Shown one piece after another: positions 1 to 7,831 of a stretch of 39,797 bases of DNA. Both the position numbers and the translations under genes were made by a program. Under the pieces are notes generated by a model that saw nothing but the letters and a program-made list of their open reading frames with translations, did not search any database and was not told the DNA's origin. The first letter of the stretch is position 1. Each line of letters opens with the position of its first letter. Origin of the DNA: Candidatus Faecalibacterium gallistercoris (GTDB taxonomy: Bacteria > Bacillota > Clostridia > Oscillospirales > Ruminococcaceae); NCBI GenBank assembly GCA_019116585.1, contig DXBJ01000055.1, forward strand, positions 1 to 39,797, given 5' to 3'.

Positions 1-236
1 AAAAAGCTCCATCTGCTGCGTTGCATTCGCTTGCATTCCATCGAAGCAGCCGCGCCGAGCGCGTCCTGCGGACGAAGCAGCGAAGGCACGGCTGGCGCAG
101 CGCTCCGGTTTTCGCAAGCGGGCACCGTCCCGCGCCGCGAAAATCGGCTAAGCGCAAGAGTTTCAGCGCTCATGCGCCTTGCATCTGGCGCTTTTTGGCG
201 AATATCTCAGCATGTTTGAATTCTCAGATACACCCT
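1..236 (-). repeat. MITE-like terminal-inverted-repeat element, copy 1 (partial, with internal insertion)
   Basis: The right end reads TTCTCAGATACACCCT (221-236), the same terminus as the element at 7591-7754 but in the opposite orientation. Bases 1-40 and about 160-236 align with the reverse complement of that copy (shared stretches around TGCATTCGCTTGCATTCCA and GGCGCTTTTTGGCGAATAT). Between them about 120 bp (roughly 41-160) are absent from the other copy and contain their own hairpin (TTTTCGC ... GCGAAAA). The left terminus lies before the window. No transposase is visible, so this looks like a non-autonomous element; the family name is inference. Confidence 0.75.
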
Positions 237-381
237 GGTTTTGTTGAGACTGGGTTGTCTCAGTCTATGCGCCGGGGCGGGCTGCGCGTCACTGGGGCGG
301 GGCGCGGGTGTGCAATCTCCATGAAAGTTATGCTGTGGTTTAAAAAACACAGCACAGAATGCTGAAACCGTCCGCGACTGC

Positions 382-410
382 TTGACAGGTGGCCCCGGCG
401 GGCGTATACT
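382..410 (+). promoter_or_regulatory. Sigma-70 promoter upstream of the amt leader
   Basis: TTGACA at 382-387, a 17-nt spacer and TATACT at 405-410 form a near-consensus vegetative promoter. Transcription would start near 417, only about 9 nt before the terminator hairpin at 426. Confidence 0.8.
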
Positions 411-425
411 GCACTCAAGGCAACG

Positions 426-458
426 GCGCCGGAGGTTTTCCTCCGGCGCTTTTGTTTT
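426..458 (+). terminator. Intrinsic terminator or attenuator in the amt leader
   Basis: A perfect 10-bp GC stem (426-435 with 440-449), a TTTT loop and a following TTTTGTTTT tract make a strong intrinsic terminator. It lies just downstream of the 382-410 promoter and about 155 nt before the amt start. Either amt expression depends on antitermination, or the promoter yields a very short RNA. Confidence 0.8.
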
Positions 459-613
459 ACCATAGACCATCCGCAAAGGGGCGGGTCCCGCGTGGCGACG
501 AGGCCAGGCAGGACCTGCCCTTTTCCTGCTGTACGCGCCCGCGCACCGGCGGCAGGAAGATCACCGCGGGGGCCGCCGGGCCGGCCCGCCGCCTGCTGAG
601 AGAGGAATCGCTT
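459..613 (+). other. Leader region between the terminator and amt
   Basis: GC-rich leader without a convincing gene. It holds a small hairpin (GGCAGG-A-CCTGCC) followed by CTTTT, and an AGAGAGGAA ribosome binding site just before the amt ATG. No recognisable riboswitch class was seen by eye. Confidence 0.4.
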
Positions 614-2335
614 ATGGATATGATCTCGATCGTGGACACCTTGTGGGTGCTGCTGGCGGCGATCCTGGTGTTCTTCATGAACCTGGGCTTCGCTGCGGTG
701 GAGGCCGGCTTTGCCCGGGCCAAAAACACCGTCAACATCCTGTCCAAGAACTTTATCGTCTTTGCCGTGTCGTCCCTGGGCTTCATGCTGCTGGGCTGGG
801 GCCTGATGTTTGGCGGGGACAACCCCTTTGTGGGCACCCAGCACCTGTTTGTCCTGGGCGGACAGGACCTGTCTTTCTACGACGATACCCTGACGTCCAC
901 CGTCCCCTTCTGGGGCAAGTTCTTTTTCCAGCTGGTCTTTTGCGGCACCGCGGCCACCATCGTCTCGGGCGCCGTGGCCGAGCGGATCAAGTACGTCTCC
1001 TTCATCCTGTTTTCCTTTGTGCTGACCCTGGTCATCTACCCCATCGTGGGCCACTGGATCTGGGGCGGCGGCTGGCTGGCAGACATGGGCTTCATGGATT
1101 TTGCCGGGGACGCGGCGGTCCACTCGGTGGGCGGCTGGGCCGCCCTGGCCGGGGCGCTGCTGCTGGGCCCACGCATGGGCAAGTACGGCCGGGACGGCAA
1201 GCCCCAGGCCATCCCCGGGCACAATATGTCCCTGGCGGTGATCGGCCTGTTCGTGCTGTGGCTGGGCTGGTTCGGCTTTAACCCCGGCTCCACCATGAGC
1301 TTCCAGAACCCGGCCGACGTGATGCACATCCTGGTCACCACCAACACCTCGGCCATTGCCGCGGTGCTCACCTCCACCATCACCTCCTGGATCGTGGTGG
1401 GCAAGCCCGACCTGGGCATGACCATCAACGGCTGCCTGGCGGGCCTGGTGGCCGTCACCGGCGGCTGCGCTTACGTCAGCATCGAGAGCAGCCTGGCCAT
1501 CGGCGCCATCGCCGGCGTGCTGGTGGTGTTCGCGGTAGGCTTCTTTGACAAGCTCCACGTGGACGATCCCGTGGGCGCCACGGCGGTCCACCTGTGCTGC
1601 GGGGTGTTCGGCACCCTGTGCGTGGGCCTCTTTGCCGAAGAGGGCGTCACCACCCTGGCCACCCGCAGCGGCCTGCTGTTCGGCGGCGGCGCGGGCCTGC
1701 TGGGGGTCCAGCTGCTGGGCGTCCTGGCGGTGGGCGGCTTCACCTTCGTGACGTCGGGCCTGGTCTGGCTGGCCCTCAAGTACACCGTGGGCATCCGGGT
1801 CAGCCCCGAAGAAGAGATGGCGGGCCTGGACATCGGCGAGCACGGCAACATCGCCTACCCCGACTTTGCCCCCGCCATCCCCACCGGGGACTATGCCGCC
1901 CCGGCGGCGGCCCCCGCTGCCATGCCGGCCGCGGCCCCTGCGGCGGCCGTCCCGGTGGAGCACAAGCCCCGTGCCGGCGCTGCGCTGACCAAGGTGTCGG
2001 TGGTCACCCGGCAGGACCGCTTCATCCCCCTGCAGAACGCCCTGGAGCAGCTGGGCGTCACCGGCCTGACCGTGACCAACGTCTTTGGCTACGGCCAGCA
2101 GAAGGGCCACGAAGCCTACTTCCGGGGCGTGCCGGTGGAAGCCCGGCTGCTGCCCAAGCTGAAGGTGGAGGTCGTGGTCTCCAAGGTGCCGGTGGATGCG
2201 GTGGTGGAAGCCGCCCGCAAGGCCCTGTACACCGGCCATGTGGGCGACGGCAAGATCTTCGTCTACGATGTGGAGAACGTGGTCAAGGTCCGCACCGGCG
2301 AGGAGGGCTACGACGCCCTGCAGGACGCCGACTGA
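614..2335 (+). CDS. amt: Ammonium transporter with C-terminal P-II (GlnB-type) domain
   Basis: A 573-residue Amt/Rh channel for ammonium uptake across the cytoplasmic membrane, fused to a nitrogen-sensing P-II domain. Residues 1 to about 420 carry family landmarks: an N-terminal VEAGFARAKN segment, GAVAERIKY, a WIWGGGWL segment, HSVGGWAALAGA, LGWFGFNPGS and a late HLCCGVFGTL helix. An Ala/Pro linker (about 425-456) leads to the P-II domain (457-573) with the T-loop region QQKGHEAYFRG and the LLPKLKVEVVV and TGHVGDGKIFVYDVE signatures. The T-loop tyrosine uridylylated in enterobacterial GlnB (Tyr51) aligns with Val here, so control by uridylylation is unlikely; direct ligand sensing is inferred. 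ATG 614 was chosen because an AGAGAGGAA site precedes it and the channel sequence begins there. A terminator follows at 2414. Confidence 0.95.
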   Translation: MDMISIVDTLWVLLAAILVFFMNLGFAAVEAGFARAKNTVNILSKNFIVFAVSSLGFMLLGWGLMFGGDNPFVGTQHLFVLGGQDLSFYDDTLTSTVPFWGKFFFQLVFCGTAATIVSGAVAERIKYVSFILFSFVLTLVIYPIVGHWIWGGGWLADMGFMDFAGDAAVHSVGGWAALAGALLLGPRMGKYGRDGKPQAIPGHNMSLAVIGLFVLWLGWFGFNPGSTMSFQNPADVMHILVTTNTSAIAAVLTSTITSWIVVGKPDLGMTINGCLAGLVAVTGGCAYVSIESSLAIGAIAGVLVVFAVGFFDKLHVDDPVGATAVHLCCGVFGTLCVGLFAEEGVTTLATRSGLLFGGGAGLLGVQLLGVLAVGGFTFVTSGLVWLALKYTVGIRVSPEEEMAGLDIGEHGNIAYPDFAPAIPTGDYAAPAAAPAAMPAAAPAAAVPVEHKPRAGAALTKVSVVTRQDRFIPLQNALEQLGVTGLTVTNVFGYGQQKGHEAYFRGVPVEARLLPKLKVEVVVSKVPVDAVVEAARKALYTGHVGDGKIFVYDVENVVKVRTGEEGYDALQDAD

Positions 2336-2413
2336 CCCGCCGCCCCGGAGGCCCCCTCTCCGGCCTTCCGGGCACGGCAGCCTTTCGCATCGTTTTCCGT
2401 CCCCTTCCTGTGT

Positions 2414-2451
2414 CCCGGCCGCGGGCGTATGCCTCCGGCCGGGGCTTTTTT
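2414..2451 (+). terminator. Intrinsic terminator after amt
   Basis: CCCGGCC (2414-2420) pairs with GGCCGGG (2437-2443) and is followed by a six-T run (2446-2451). It separates amt from the signalling operon. Confidence 0.75.
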
Positions 2452-2492
2452 GTCCGGCCGGGCGGCGGGGGCTTCCCGGCAGGCGGCCGCGA

Positions 2493-2521
2493 TTGCCTTC
2501 CGCCGGCAAATCATGTATAAT
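2493..2521 (+). promoter_or_regulatory. Promoter of the HD-GYP / Hpt / kinase operon
   Basis: TTGCCT (2493-2498), a 17-nt spacer and a perfect TATAAT (2516-2521), about 76 nt before the HD-GYP start codon. Confidence 0.75.
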
Positions 2522-2597
2522 AAACATGATACCGGCACGCTGCCGGAAGCAAGCTGCCCACTGGCCGATCCCAGGCCGAACAGGAAGGAAAAACATC

Positions 2598-3701
2598 ATG
2601 TCTGCAGAGGAGACCCGCCCCTTTGGGCCACAGGCGCTGCCCGAGCGCGGCACCATGCTGATCGTGGATGACGACGCGATCAACTGCGCCATCCTGGAAA
2701 ATATCTTTGCCCCCTACTACAACACCGACACGGCTCCGGACGGCCGGGCCGGGCTGGAGGCCGTGCTGGAAAAACAGGACAGCCTCTGCGCCGTCCTGCT
2801 GGATGTCATCATGCCCGGGATGGACGGCATCCAGGTGCTGCACGCCCTGGCCGAGCGGGGCCTGCTGGCAAAGATCCCGGTCTTTCTCATCACGGCCGAG
2901 GCCAGCGGCAGCGTCATGAAAGAAGCCTATGCCCTGGGGGTGATGGACGTCATCAGCAAGCCGGTCATCCCCTATGTGGTGCTGCGGCGGGTGCAGTCGG
3001 TGGTGGAACTGTTCCGCGCCCGGGAGCGGCTGAGCAATGTGGTGGAGCTGCAGCAGGCCGACCTGCTGGCCCAGGCCAAAAAGATCATCGAGCTGAACAA
3101 GGGGATGATCGAGGCCCTGGCTGCCGCCATCGAGTTCCGCAGCGAGGAATCGGGGGAGCACGTCCGCCGCATCCACGACATCACCCGCACCCTGCTCCTC
3201 GCCACCCCGCTGGGCGAGGGGCTGAGCCGGATCGAGATCGAGCAGATCGCCCTGGCCTCCATCATGCACGATGTGGGCAAGATCGCCGTGCCCGACGCCA
3301 TCCTGAACAAGCCCGGCCGGCTGACCGCCGAGGAGTTTGAGGTGATGAAGGGCCACACCGTCCAGGGGGCCCGCCTGCTGGAACAGATCCCCCAGCTGCG
3401 GGAGAACGGGGCCTACCCCTACGCCTGGGACATCGCCCGCCACCACCACGAGCGGTGGGACGGCCGGGGCTATCCCGACGGGCTGAAAGGGGACGAGATC
3501 ACCCTGTGGGCCCAGATCGTCTCCCTGGCCGACGTCTACGACGCCCTCAGCTGCAAGCGGGTGTACAAGGACGCCTTCCCCCGGGAAAAGGTGAACGAGA
3601 TGATCCGCACCGGGGCCTGCGGATGCTTCAACCCCCGCCTGCTGGCGTGTTTTTTCCAGGTGGAGGACCAGCTGCACCGGATGTATGATAAGGAGGACTG
3701 A
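2598..3701 (+). CDS. Response regulator with HD-GYP output (putative cyclic-di-GMP phosphodiesterase)
   Basis: A 367-residue cytosolic protein. Residues about 19-135 form a receiver domain with acidic residues D24-D26, phosphoacceptor D69 in LLDVIMPGMDG, and K121. A helical linker (about 140-175) joins an HD-GYP phosphohydrolase domain with HD at 224-225 (MHDVGKIAVPD), HHHER at 282-286 and GYP at 291-293, so the catalytic signature is complete. The family hydrolyses cyclic di-GMP to pGpG or GMP; activity here is inferred. The start at 2598 has AGGAAGGA 8 nt upstream. The gene leads a three-gene unit with an Hpt protein 2 nt downstream and a hybrid kinase overlapping that, so it is probably the terminal output of this phosphorelay. 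Confidence 0.93.
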   Translation: MSAEETRPFGPQALPERGTMLIVDDDAINCAILENIFAPYYNTDTAPDGRAGLEAVLEKQDSLCAVLLDVIMPGMDGIQVLHALAERGLLAKIPVFLITAEASGSVMKEAYALGVMDVISKPVIPYVVLRRVQSVVELFRARERLSNVVELQQADLLAQAKKIIELNKGMIEALAAAIEFRSEESGEHVRRIHDITRTLLLATPLGEGLSRIEIEQIALASIMHDVGKIAVPDAILNKPGRLTAEEFEVMKGHTVQGARLLEQIPQLRENGAYPYAWDIARHHHERWDGRGYPDGLKGDEITLWAQIVSLADVYDALSCKRVYKDAFPREKVNEMIRTGACGCFNPRLLACFFQVEDQLHRMYDKED

Positions 3702-3703
3702 CC

Positions 3704-4057
3704 ATGGAACAGGCAAAAAAGGAGATGCTGGCCGCCGCGGGCATCGACGCGGAGGACGCGCTGGAACGCTTTATGGGCAGCGAAGCGCTGCTGACCCGGT
3801 TTCTGGGCCGCTTTTTGGAGGACGCCAGCATGGACGCCCTGCGCGGGGCGGTGGCCGCCGGGGACTGGGACAAGGCCCTGACCGCCTCCCACACCCTCAA
3901 GGGGATGTGCGGCAACCTGTCCATGACGGTGCTGTATGACCTGTTCACCCGGCAGGTGGCCCTGCTGCGGGCGTCCGACACCGCCGGGGCCGCCGCCCTG
4001 ATGCCGGAGATCGAGGCAGCCTGCCGGAAGGCGGCCGCCGCCATCCGGGAGCTGTGA
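3704..4057 (+). CDS. Histidine phosphotransfer (Hpt) domain protein
   Basis: A 117-residue stand-alone Hpt protein. The four-helix phosphotransfer motif is visible as ASHTLKGMCGNLSM, with the phosphorylatable histidine at H63. It would carry phosphate between the receiver of the hybrid kinase encoded next and a response regulator such as the HD-GYP protein encoded 2 nt upstream. It has no membrane segment. Its stop codon overlaps the GTG start of the kinase (GTGA at 4054-4057), which indicates translational coupling. Confidence 0.9.
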   Translation: MEQAKKEMLAAAGIDAEDALERFMGSEALLTRFLGRFLEDASMDALRGAVAAGDWDKALTASHTLKGMCGNLSMTVLYDLFTRQVALLRASDTAGAAALMPEIEAACRKAAAAIREL

Positions 4058-6597
4058 CGGTGGCCGGGCATCAAAAGGGGCGCTGGCTGCCCCTGTGGAA
4101 AAAGCTGCGCTATTACCTGGTGGCCACGGCGGTGCTGGTGGCGGCGGGGGTGGGCTTTTTTGTCTTTCTGCGGCGGATCCTGCTGGTGAACTACCAGAGC
4201 CTGGAGACCTCCATGGCCCAGAACTACGCCGCCGAGGTGGAGGGCGACCTGGACATCTACAAGGCCCTGATCGCGGTGGAGGCGGACGGCCTCGACGCCC
4301 GCATTGAGGAAGGGGAGCCCGTCGAAGCCCTGACCAGCTGGATCAGCCGCTACAGCGACCGCCTGCACCGGCTTTTCGGCCCGGGCATGGTGGATACCTA
4401 TGCGATCTACAACGGGCAGGTGCTGGCGGCCGACCCCTGGGAGGAAGCCGCCGCCTACGACTACGCCTCGACCGAGTGGTACCAGATGGCCCTTGCGGCG
4501 GAGGGCGAGGCCATTTTCACCGACGTCTATGCGGACATGGTCTGCGGCCGGGACGTGCTGACGGTGGCCCAGAAGTGCGACAACAGCGACACGGTGGTGG
4601 CCTTCGACATCTTTCCCGAAAACCTGCTGATCGACCTGGGCCGGGTGGCCCTGCCCGAGGGGGCGTCCATCTTTTTGTGCGACGGGCAGCAGCAGGTGCT
4701 GTACGCCAACACCAGCCTGAACACCGGCAGCGAGGCGTTCCCCTCCTACATCGCCCGGATGCAGCAGGGGGTCAGGAACGGCTATTTCGACCGCTACGAC
4801 GCGTTCATCGAGGACATCGACGGCATCCGCCGCGGGGTCTACTACACCTGGCTGGAAAACGGCTGGCTGATGATGATCACGGTGCCGGTGGAAAGCATGC
4901 TGACCCAGCTGCATCTGTTCACCCTGCTGTACGGGACGATCCTGGCGGCCTGGTGCGTGGGGTTTGCCATCATCATCTGGCGCAACGTGCGGCTGGACGC
5001 CATGATGGCCCGCTCCAACGAGACGGTGAAGGTGCTGAGCAACTCCTACTACGGGCTGTTCCGCATCAACTACCAGCAGGGCACCTACGAGATGATCAAG
5101 GGCTCCCCCTACGCCCGCAGGAACCTGAAGCCCCAGGGCCTTTATGAGGAGTTCCTGCGGGTGATCGGCGCGGTGATGGAGCCCGACACCATCGACGAGT
5201 TCCGCAAGAGTTTTTCCACCGACAGCCTGCGCAGCCTGGTGGCGGGCCACGTCCGGGACTACGGCGGCGATTTTCTGGGCAAGTACGAGAGCGGCGAGCG
5301 CTGGATCAACGTCCGGGTCCTGTTCGACGAGACGCTGGAGCCGGAGGAGGCGGTCCTCTGCTTCCGGGAGGTGGACCAGGAAAAGCGCCGCCAGATCCAG
5401 GAGCGCCGCCTGCTGGAGGAGACGCTGGCCACCGCCCGCAAGAGCGAAAAATCCAAGCTGGCCTTTTTCAACAATATGTCCCACGATATGCGCACCCCCC
5501 TCAACGCCATCCTGGGGGTGGTGGACCTGCTGCGCCAGCACACCGCCGAGCCGGACAAGGTGCGGGAATACACCGATAAGATCGCCTACTCGGGCCGGCA
5601 GCTGCTGGACCTGGTGAACGACATCCTGGATATGTCCCGGATGGAGCAGGGCAAGGTGGTGCTGAACAACGAGGCCTTCGACCTGGCCGCCTGCGTGCAG
5701 GCCTGCACCGACTCGTTCCAGCCGCAGGCCCGGCGGGAGGGCAAGACCTTTACCGTCCGCTGCGAGATCGCCGACCGCTGCGTCATGGGGGACGCGACCC
5801 GCATCACCCAGATCCTGAACAACCTGCTGTCCAACGCCTTCAAGTTCACCAGCGCCGGGGAGAGCGTGGCGGTGACGGTGCGCCAGATGGGCGGCCCGCC
5901 CACCCCCCAGTACCAGATCGTGGTCGAGGACACCGGCATCGGGATGTCGAAAGAGTTCCTGCCCCAGCTGTTTGAGCCGTATGCCCGGGAGACCCGGTTC
6001 TTCTCCCGGCAGGTGGTGGGCACCGGGCTGGGGATGCCCATCGTGAAGAGCCTGGTCACCCAGATGAGCGGCCAGATCTATGTGGACAGCGCCCTCGGCA
6101 GGGGCACCACCTTTACCATCACGGTGCCCTTCATCACCGCCCGGGCCGAGGAGGAGAGCCGCCAGACCCGGGAGGACCTGAAGGCCGGCGGCGCCGGCGG
6201 GGCGTTCTCCCTTGCGGGCCGGCGGATCCTGCTGGCGGAGGACAATATGCTGAACATGGAGATCGCCTGCGAGATCCTGACCATGAACGGGCTGGAGGTG
6301 CTCCAGGCCTGGAACGGCCGGGAGGCGGTGGAGCTGTTCCAGGCGTCGGCCCCCTACGAGATCGACGCCATCCTGATGGATATGCAGATGCCCCAGATGG
6401 ACGGCTGCGAGGCGGCCCGGGCCATCCGGGCGCTGGAGCGGTCCGACGCCGGGACGGTGCCCATCATCGCGGTGACGGCCAACGCCTTTGCGGAGGACAT
6501 CGCCGCCACCACGGCCGCCGGGATGAACGCCCATATCTCCAAGCCCATCGACTTCCGGGCCCTGTGCGCCACCCTGGAAAAGTTCATGCAGGGGTAA
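4054..6597 (+). CDS. Hybrid sensor histidine kinase with extracellular Cache-like domain
   Basis: An 847-residue membrane kinase. A transmembrane helix at about 20-44 and another at about 286-309 flank an extracellular sensor of roughly 240 residues that resembles double-Cache domains (inference from architecture). A short PAS-like region follows, then a HisKA segment with phosphoacceptor H477 in NNMSHDMRTPLNAILG, a HATPase domain (NNLLSNAFKFT, DTGIGMSKEF, GTGLGM) and a C-terminal receiver (RILLAEDN, phosphoacceptor D776 in LMDMQMPQMDG). Translation probably starts at GTG 4054 overlapping the Hpt stop; GTG 4060 is an in-frame alternative. With the Hpt and HD-GYP genes it makes a complete His-Asp-His-Asp relay. 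The signal is unknown. Confidence 0.92.
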   Translation: MTVAGHQKGRWLPLWKKLRYYLVATAVLVAAGVGFFVFLRRILLVNYQSLETSMAQNYAAEVEGDLDIYKALIAVEADGLDARIEEGEPVEALTSWISRYSDRLHRLFGPGMVDTYAIYNGQVLAADPWEEAAAYDYASTEWYQMALAAEGEAIFTDVYADMVCGRDVLTVAQKCDNSDTVVAFDIFPENLLIDLGRVALPEGASIFLCDGQQQVLYANTSLNTGSEAFPSYIARMQQGVRNGYFDRYDAFIEDIDGIRRGVYYTWLENGWLMMITVPVESMLTQLHLFTLLYGTILAAWCVGFAIIIWRNVRLDAMMARSNETVKVLSNSYYGLFRINYQQGTYEMIKGSPYARRNLKPQGLYEEFLRVIGAVMEPDTIDEFRKSFSTDSLRSLVAGHVRDYGGDFLGKYESGERWINVRVLFDETLEPEEAVLCFREVDQEKRRQIQERRLLEETLATARKSEKSKLAFFNNMSHDMRTPLNAILGVVDLLRQHTAEPDKVREYTDKIAYSGRQLLDLVNDILDMSRMEQGKVVLNNEAFDLAACVQACTDSFQPQARREGKTFTVRCEIADRCVMGDATRITQILNNLLSNAFKFTSAGESVAVTVRQMGGPPTPQYQIVVEDTGIGMSKEFLPQLFEPYARETRFFSRQVVGTGLGMPIVKSLVTQMSGQIYVDSALGRGTTFTITVPFITARAEEESRQTREDLKAGGAGGAFSLAGRRILLAEDNMLNMEIACEILTMNGLEVLQAWNGREAVELFQASAPYEIDAILMDMQMPQMDGCEAARAIRALERSDAGTVPIIAVTANAFAEDIAATTAAGMNAHISKPIDFRALCATLEKFMQG

Positions 6598-6656
6598 GCG
6601 CCCCGCGCCGCCGGGATGAAAAATGCGTGAAAGCTGTTTTTTCGTGCCCTTTTCTA

Positions 6657-6665
6657 TGATACAAT
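6657..6665 (+). promoter_or_regulatory. Extended -10 promoter for the CPBP gene
   Basis: TG-A-TACAAT (6657-6665) is an extended -10 element; the region 17 nt upstream is only a T run, a poor -35. A GGGGGAG/CTCCCCC hairpin (6672-6689) lies in the leader. Confidence 0.45.
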
Positions 6666-6716
6666 GGGAGAGGGGGAGCAGCCTCCCCCACATCTTGGAT
6701 CCGGGAGGATTACGGA

Positions 6717-7592
6717 ATGCTCAAACGTATACGGGCGTCACACCCGTTTCTCTATTGCATCCTGGCCGCCGTCCTGTTCCTGTTGGCCATGACGGTGGGC
6801 CTGGAGCTGTTCCTGCTGGTGCTGGTCCTGCTGGGGCCGGCCGCCATGGGGCTGTTCACCCAGGAGATGTTCCTGCTGCAGTGCGTCAACGAGCAGTTCG
6901 GCCTGGGGGCGGGGGTGTTCCTGCTCTGGCGCACCGGGCGGCTGTGGGTCTACCGCCAGCGGGGCCGCGGCTTTCTGGACGGGCTGCTGCTGGGGATGGT
7001 CCCCTTTGTGCTGCTGTGCCAGTCCCTCAGCTTCAACCTGGGGGTGGCCGGCCCTGCGCAGGGCGCGCCCCTGCGGCCCCTGTGGCAGATCGCGGTGTTC
7101 TTTCTCTGCATGTTCCTCATCAGCATGGCGGAGGAGACCGTGTTCCGGGGCGTCATCGGCCAGACCCTGCTGGAACATTTCGGCCCCAGCCGGGCCGGCG
7201 TCTGGAAAGCCTGCCTGCTTTCGGGGCTGCTGTTCGGCGCAGGGCATCTGATCAACCTGCGGGCCAGCGAGCCGATGGGGGTGCTGATCCAGTGCTGCGT
7301 GACGGCCAGCCTGGGGATGCTGTACGCGGCGGTCTACTTCCGCGGGGGCAACCTGTGGGTGCTGATCTTTCTGCACACGCTGCAGGACACCGCCGCCGCC
7401 ATCGACATCGGCCTGTACCAGACCACCGACAGCATCAGCGAGATCATCAGCAGTTACGACCCCCGCATGCTGACCGGGGTGCTGCTCTATCTGATCCCCA
7501 CCGCGTTTCTCCTGCGCAAAGGGCGCATCCCGGAGGTCGCCGCCTTCTGGGCACGGCCGGAGCGCCCCGCCCGCTCCCCGGAACAGGCCTAG
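6717..7592 (+). CDS. CPBP-family intramembrane glutamic endopeptidase
   Basis: A 291-residue, strongly hydrophobic protein with several membrane helices. The CPBP (Abi/CAAX protease) signature is present: EETVFRG (motif 1, paired Glu and Arg), FGAGHLINL (motif 2 His) and FLHTLQDTAAA (late His/Asp). The family cleaves within or near membranes, in prenyl-protein processing, bacteriocin immunity or signalling; the substrate here is unknown. ATG 6717 follows a GGGAGGA site. The stop codon TAG (7590-7592) is partly made of the first bases of the repeat element that begins at 7591. The gene is probably monocistronic, with its own promoter near 6660. Confidence 0.85.
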   Translation: MLKRIRASHPFLYCILAAVLFLLAMTVGLELFLLVLVLLGPAAMGLFTQEMFLLQCVNEQFGLGAGVFLLWRTGRLWVYRQRGRGFLDGLLLGMVPFVLLCQSLSFNLGVAGPAQGAPLRPLWQIAVFFLCMFLISMAEETVFRGVIGQTLLEHFGPSRAGVWKACLLSGLLFGAGHLINLRASEPMGVLIQCCVTASLGMLYAAVYFRGGNLWVLIFLHTLQDTAAAIDIGLYQTTDSISEIISSYDPRMLTGVLLYLIPTAFLLRKGRIPEVAAFWARPERPARSPEQA

Positions 7593-7754
7593 GGTGTATC
7601 TGAGAAGTCAAAAATGCTGGGATATTCGCCAAAAAGCGCCAAATGCAAGGCGCATGAGCGCAGCACTCCTTTGTGGAATGCAAGCGAATGCAACGCGGCA
7701 GATGGTGCTTTTTGGTAGAATAGAACAGCGTGGGGGAATTTTCAGATACACCCT
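7591..7754 (+). repeat. MITE-like terminal-inverted-repeat element, copy 2 (complete)
   Basis: A 164-bp element with terminal inverted repeats: AGGGTGTATCTGAGAA at the left and, on the right, the reverse complement AGGGTGTATCTGAAAA (15 of 16 identical). No open reading frame fits inside. The bases TA occur on both sides when the ends are taken as GGGTGT and ACACCC, consistent with a TA target duplication. Relatives are at 1-236 and 19859-19963. Confidence 0.85.
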
Positions 7755-7769
7755 AAACCTGCAATAAAA

Positions 7770-7815
7770 CATCCCGGCCGGAGGCGTTTGCCATCCGGCC
7801 GGGATGCTTTTGTTT
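7770..7815. terminator. Bidirectional intrinsic terminator between the CPBP gene and tsaD
   Basis: A perfect 13-bp stem (7770-7782 with 7794-7806) is followed by CTTTTGTTT on the plus strand and preceded by AAAA, giving TTTT on the minus strand. It can end both convergent transcripts. Confidence 0.85.
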
Positions 7816-7831
7816 GTCAGGGAAATGGGCG

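Noticed and set aside
260-2692. An 810-codon open frame on the minus strand across amt
   Set aside because: It is antisense to amt, with low-complexity His/Gly/Ala composition caused by GC-rich codon bias; no start site or family similarity.
3628-6693. A 1021-codon minus-strand frame opposite the Hpt and kinase genes
   Set aside because: Shadow of the sensor kinase in GC-rich DNA; composition is Gly/His/Leu-rich and unlike a real protein.
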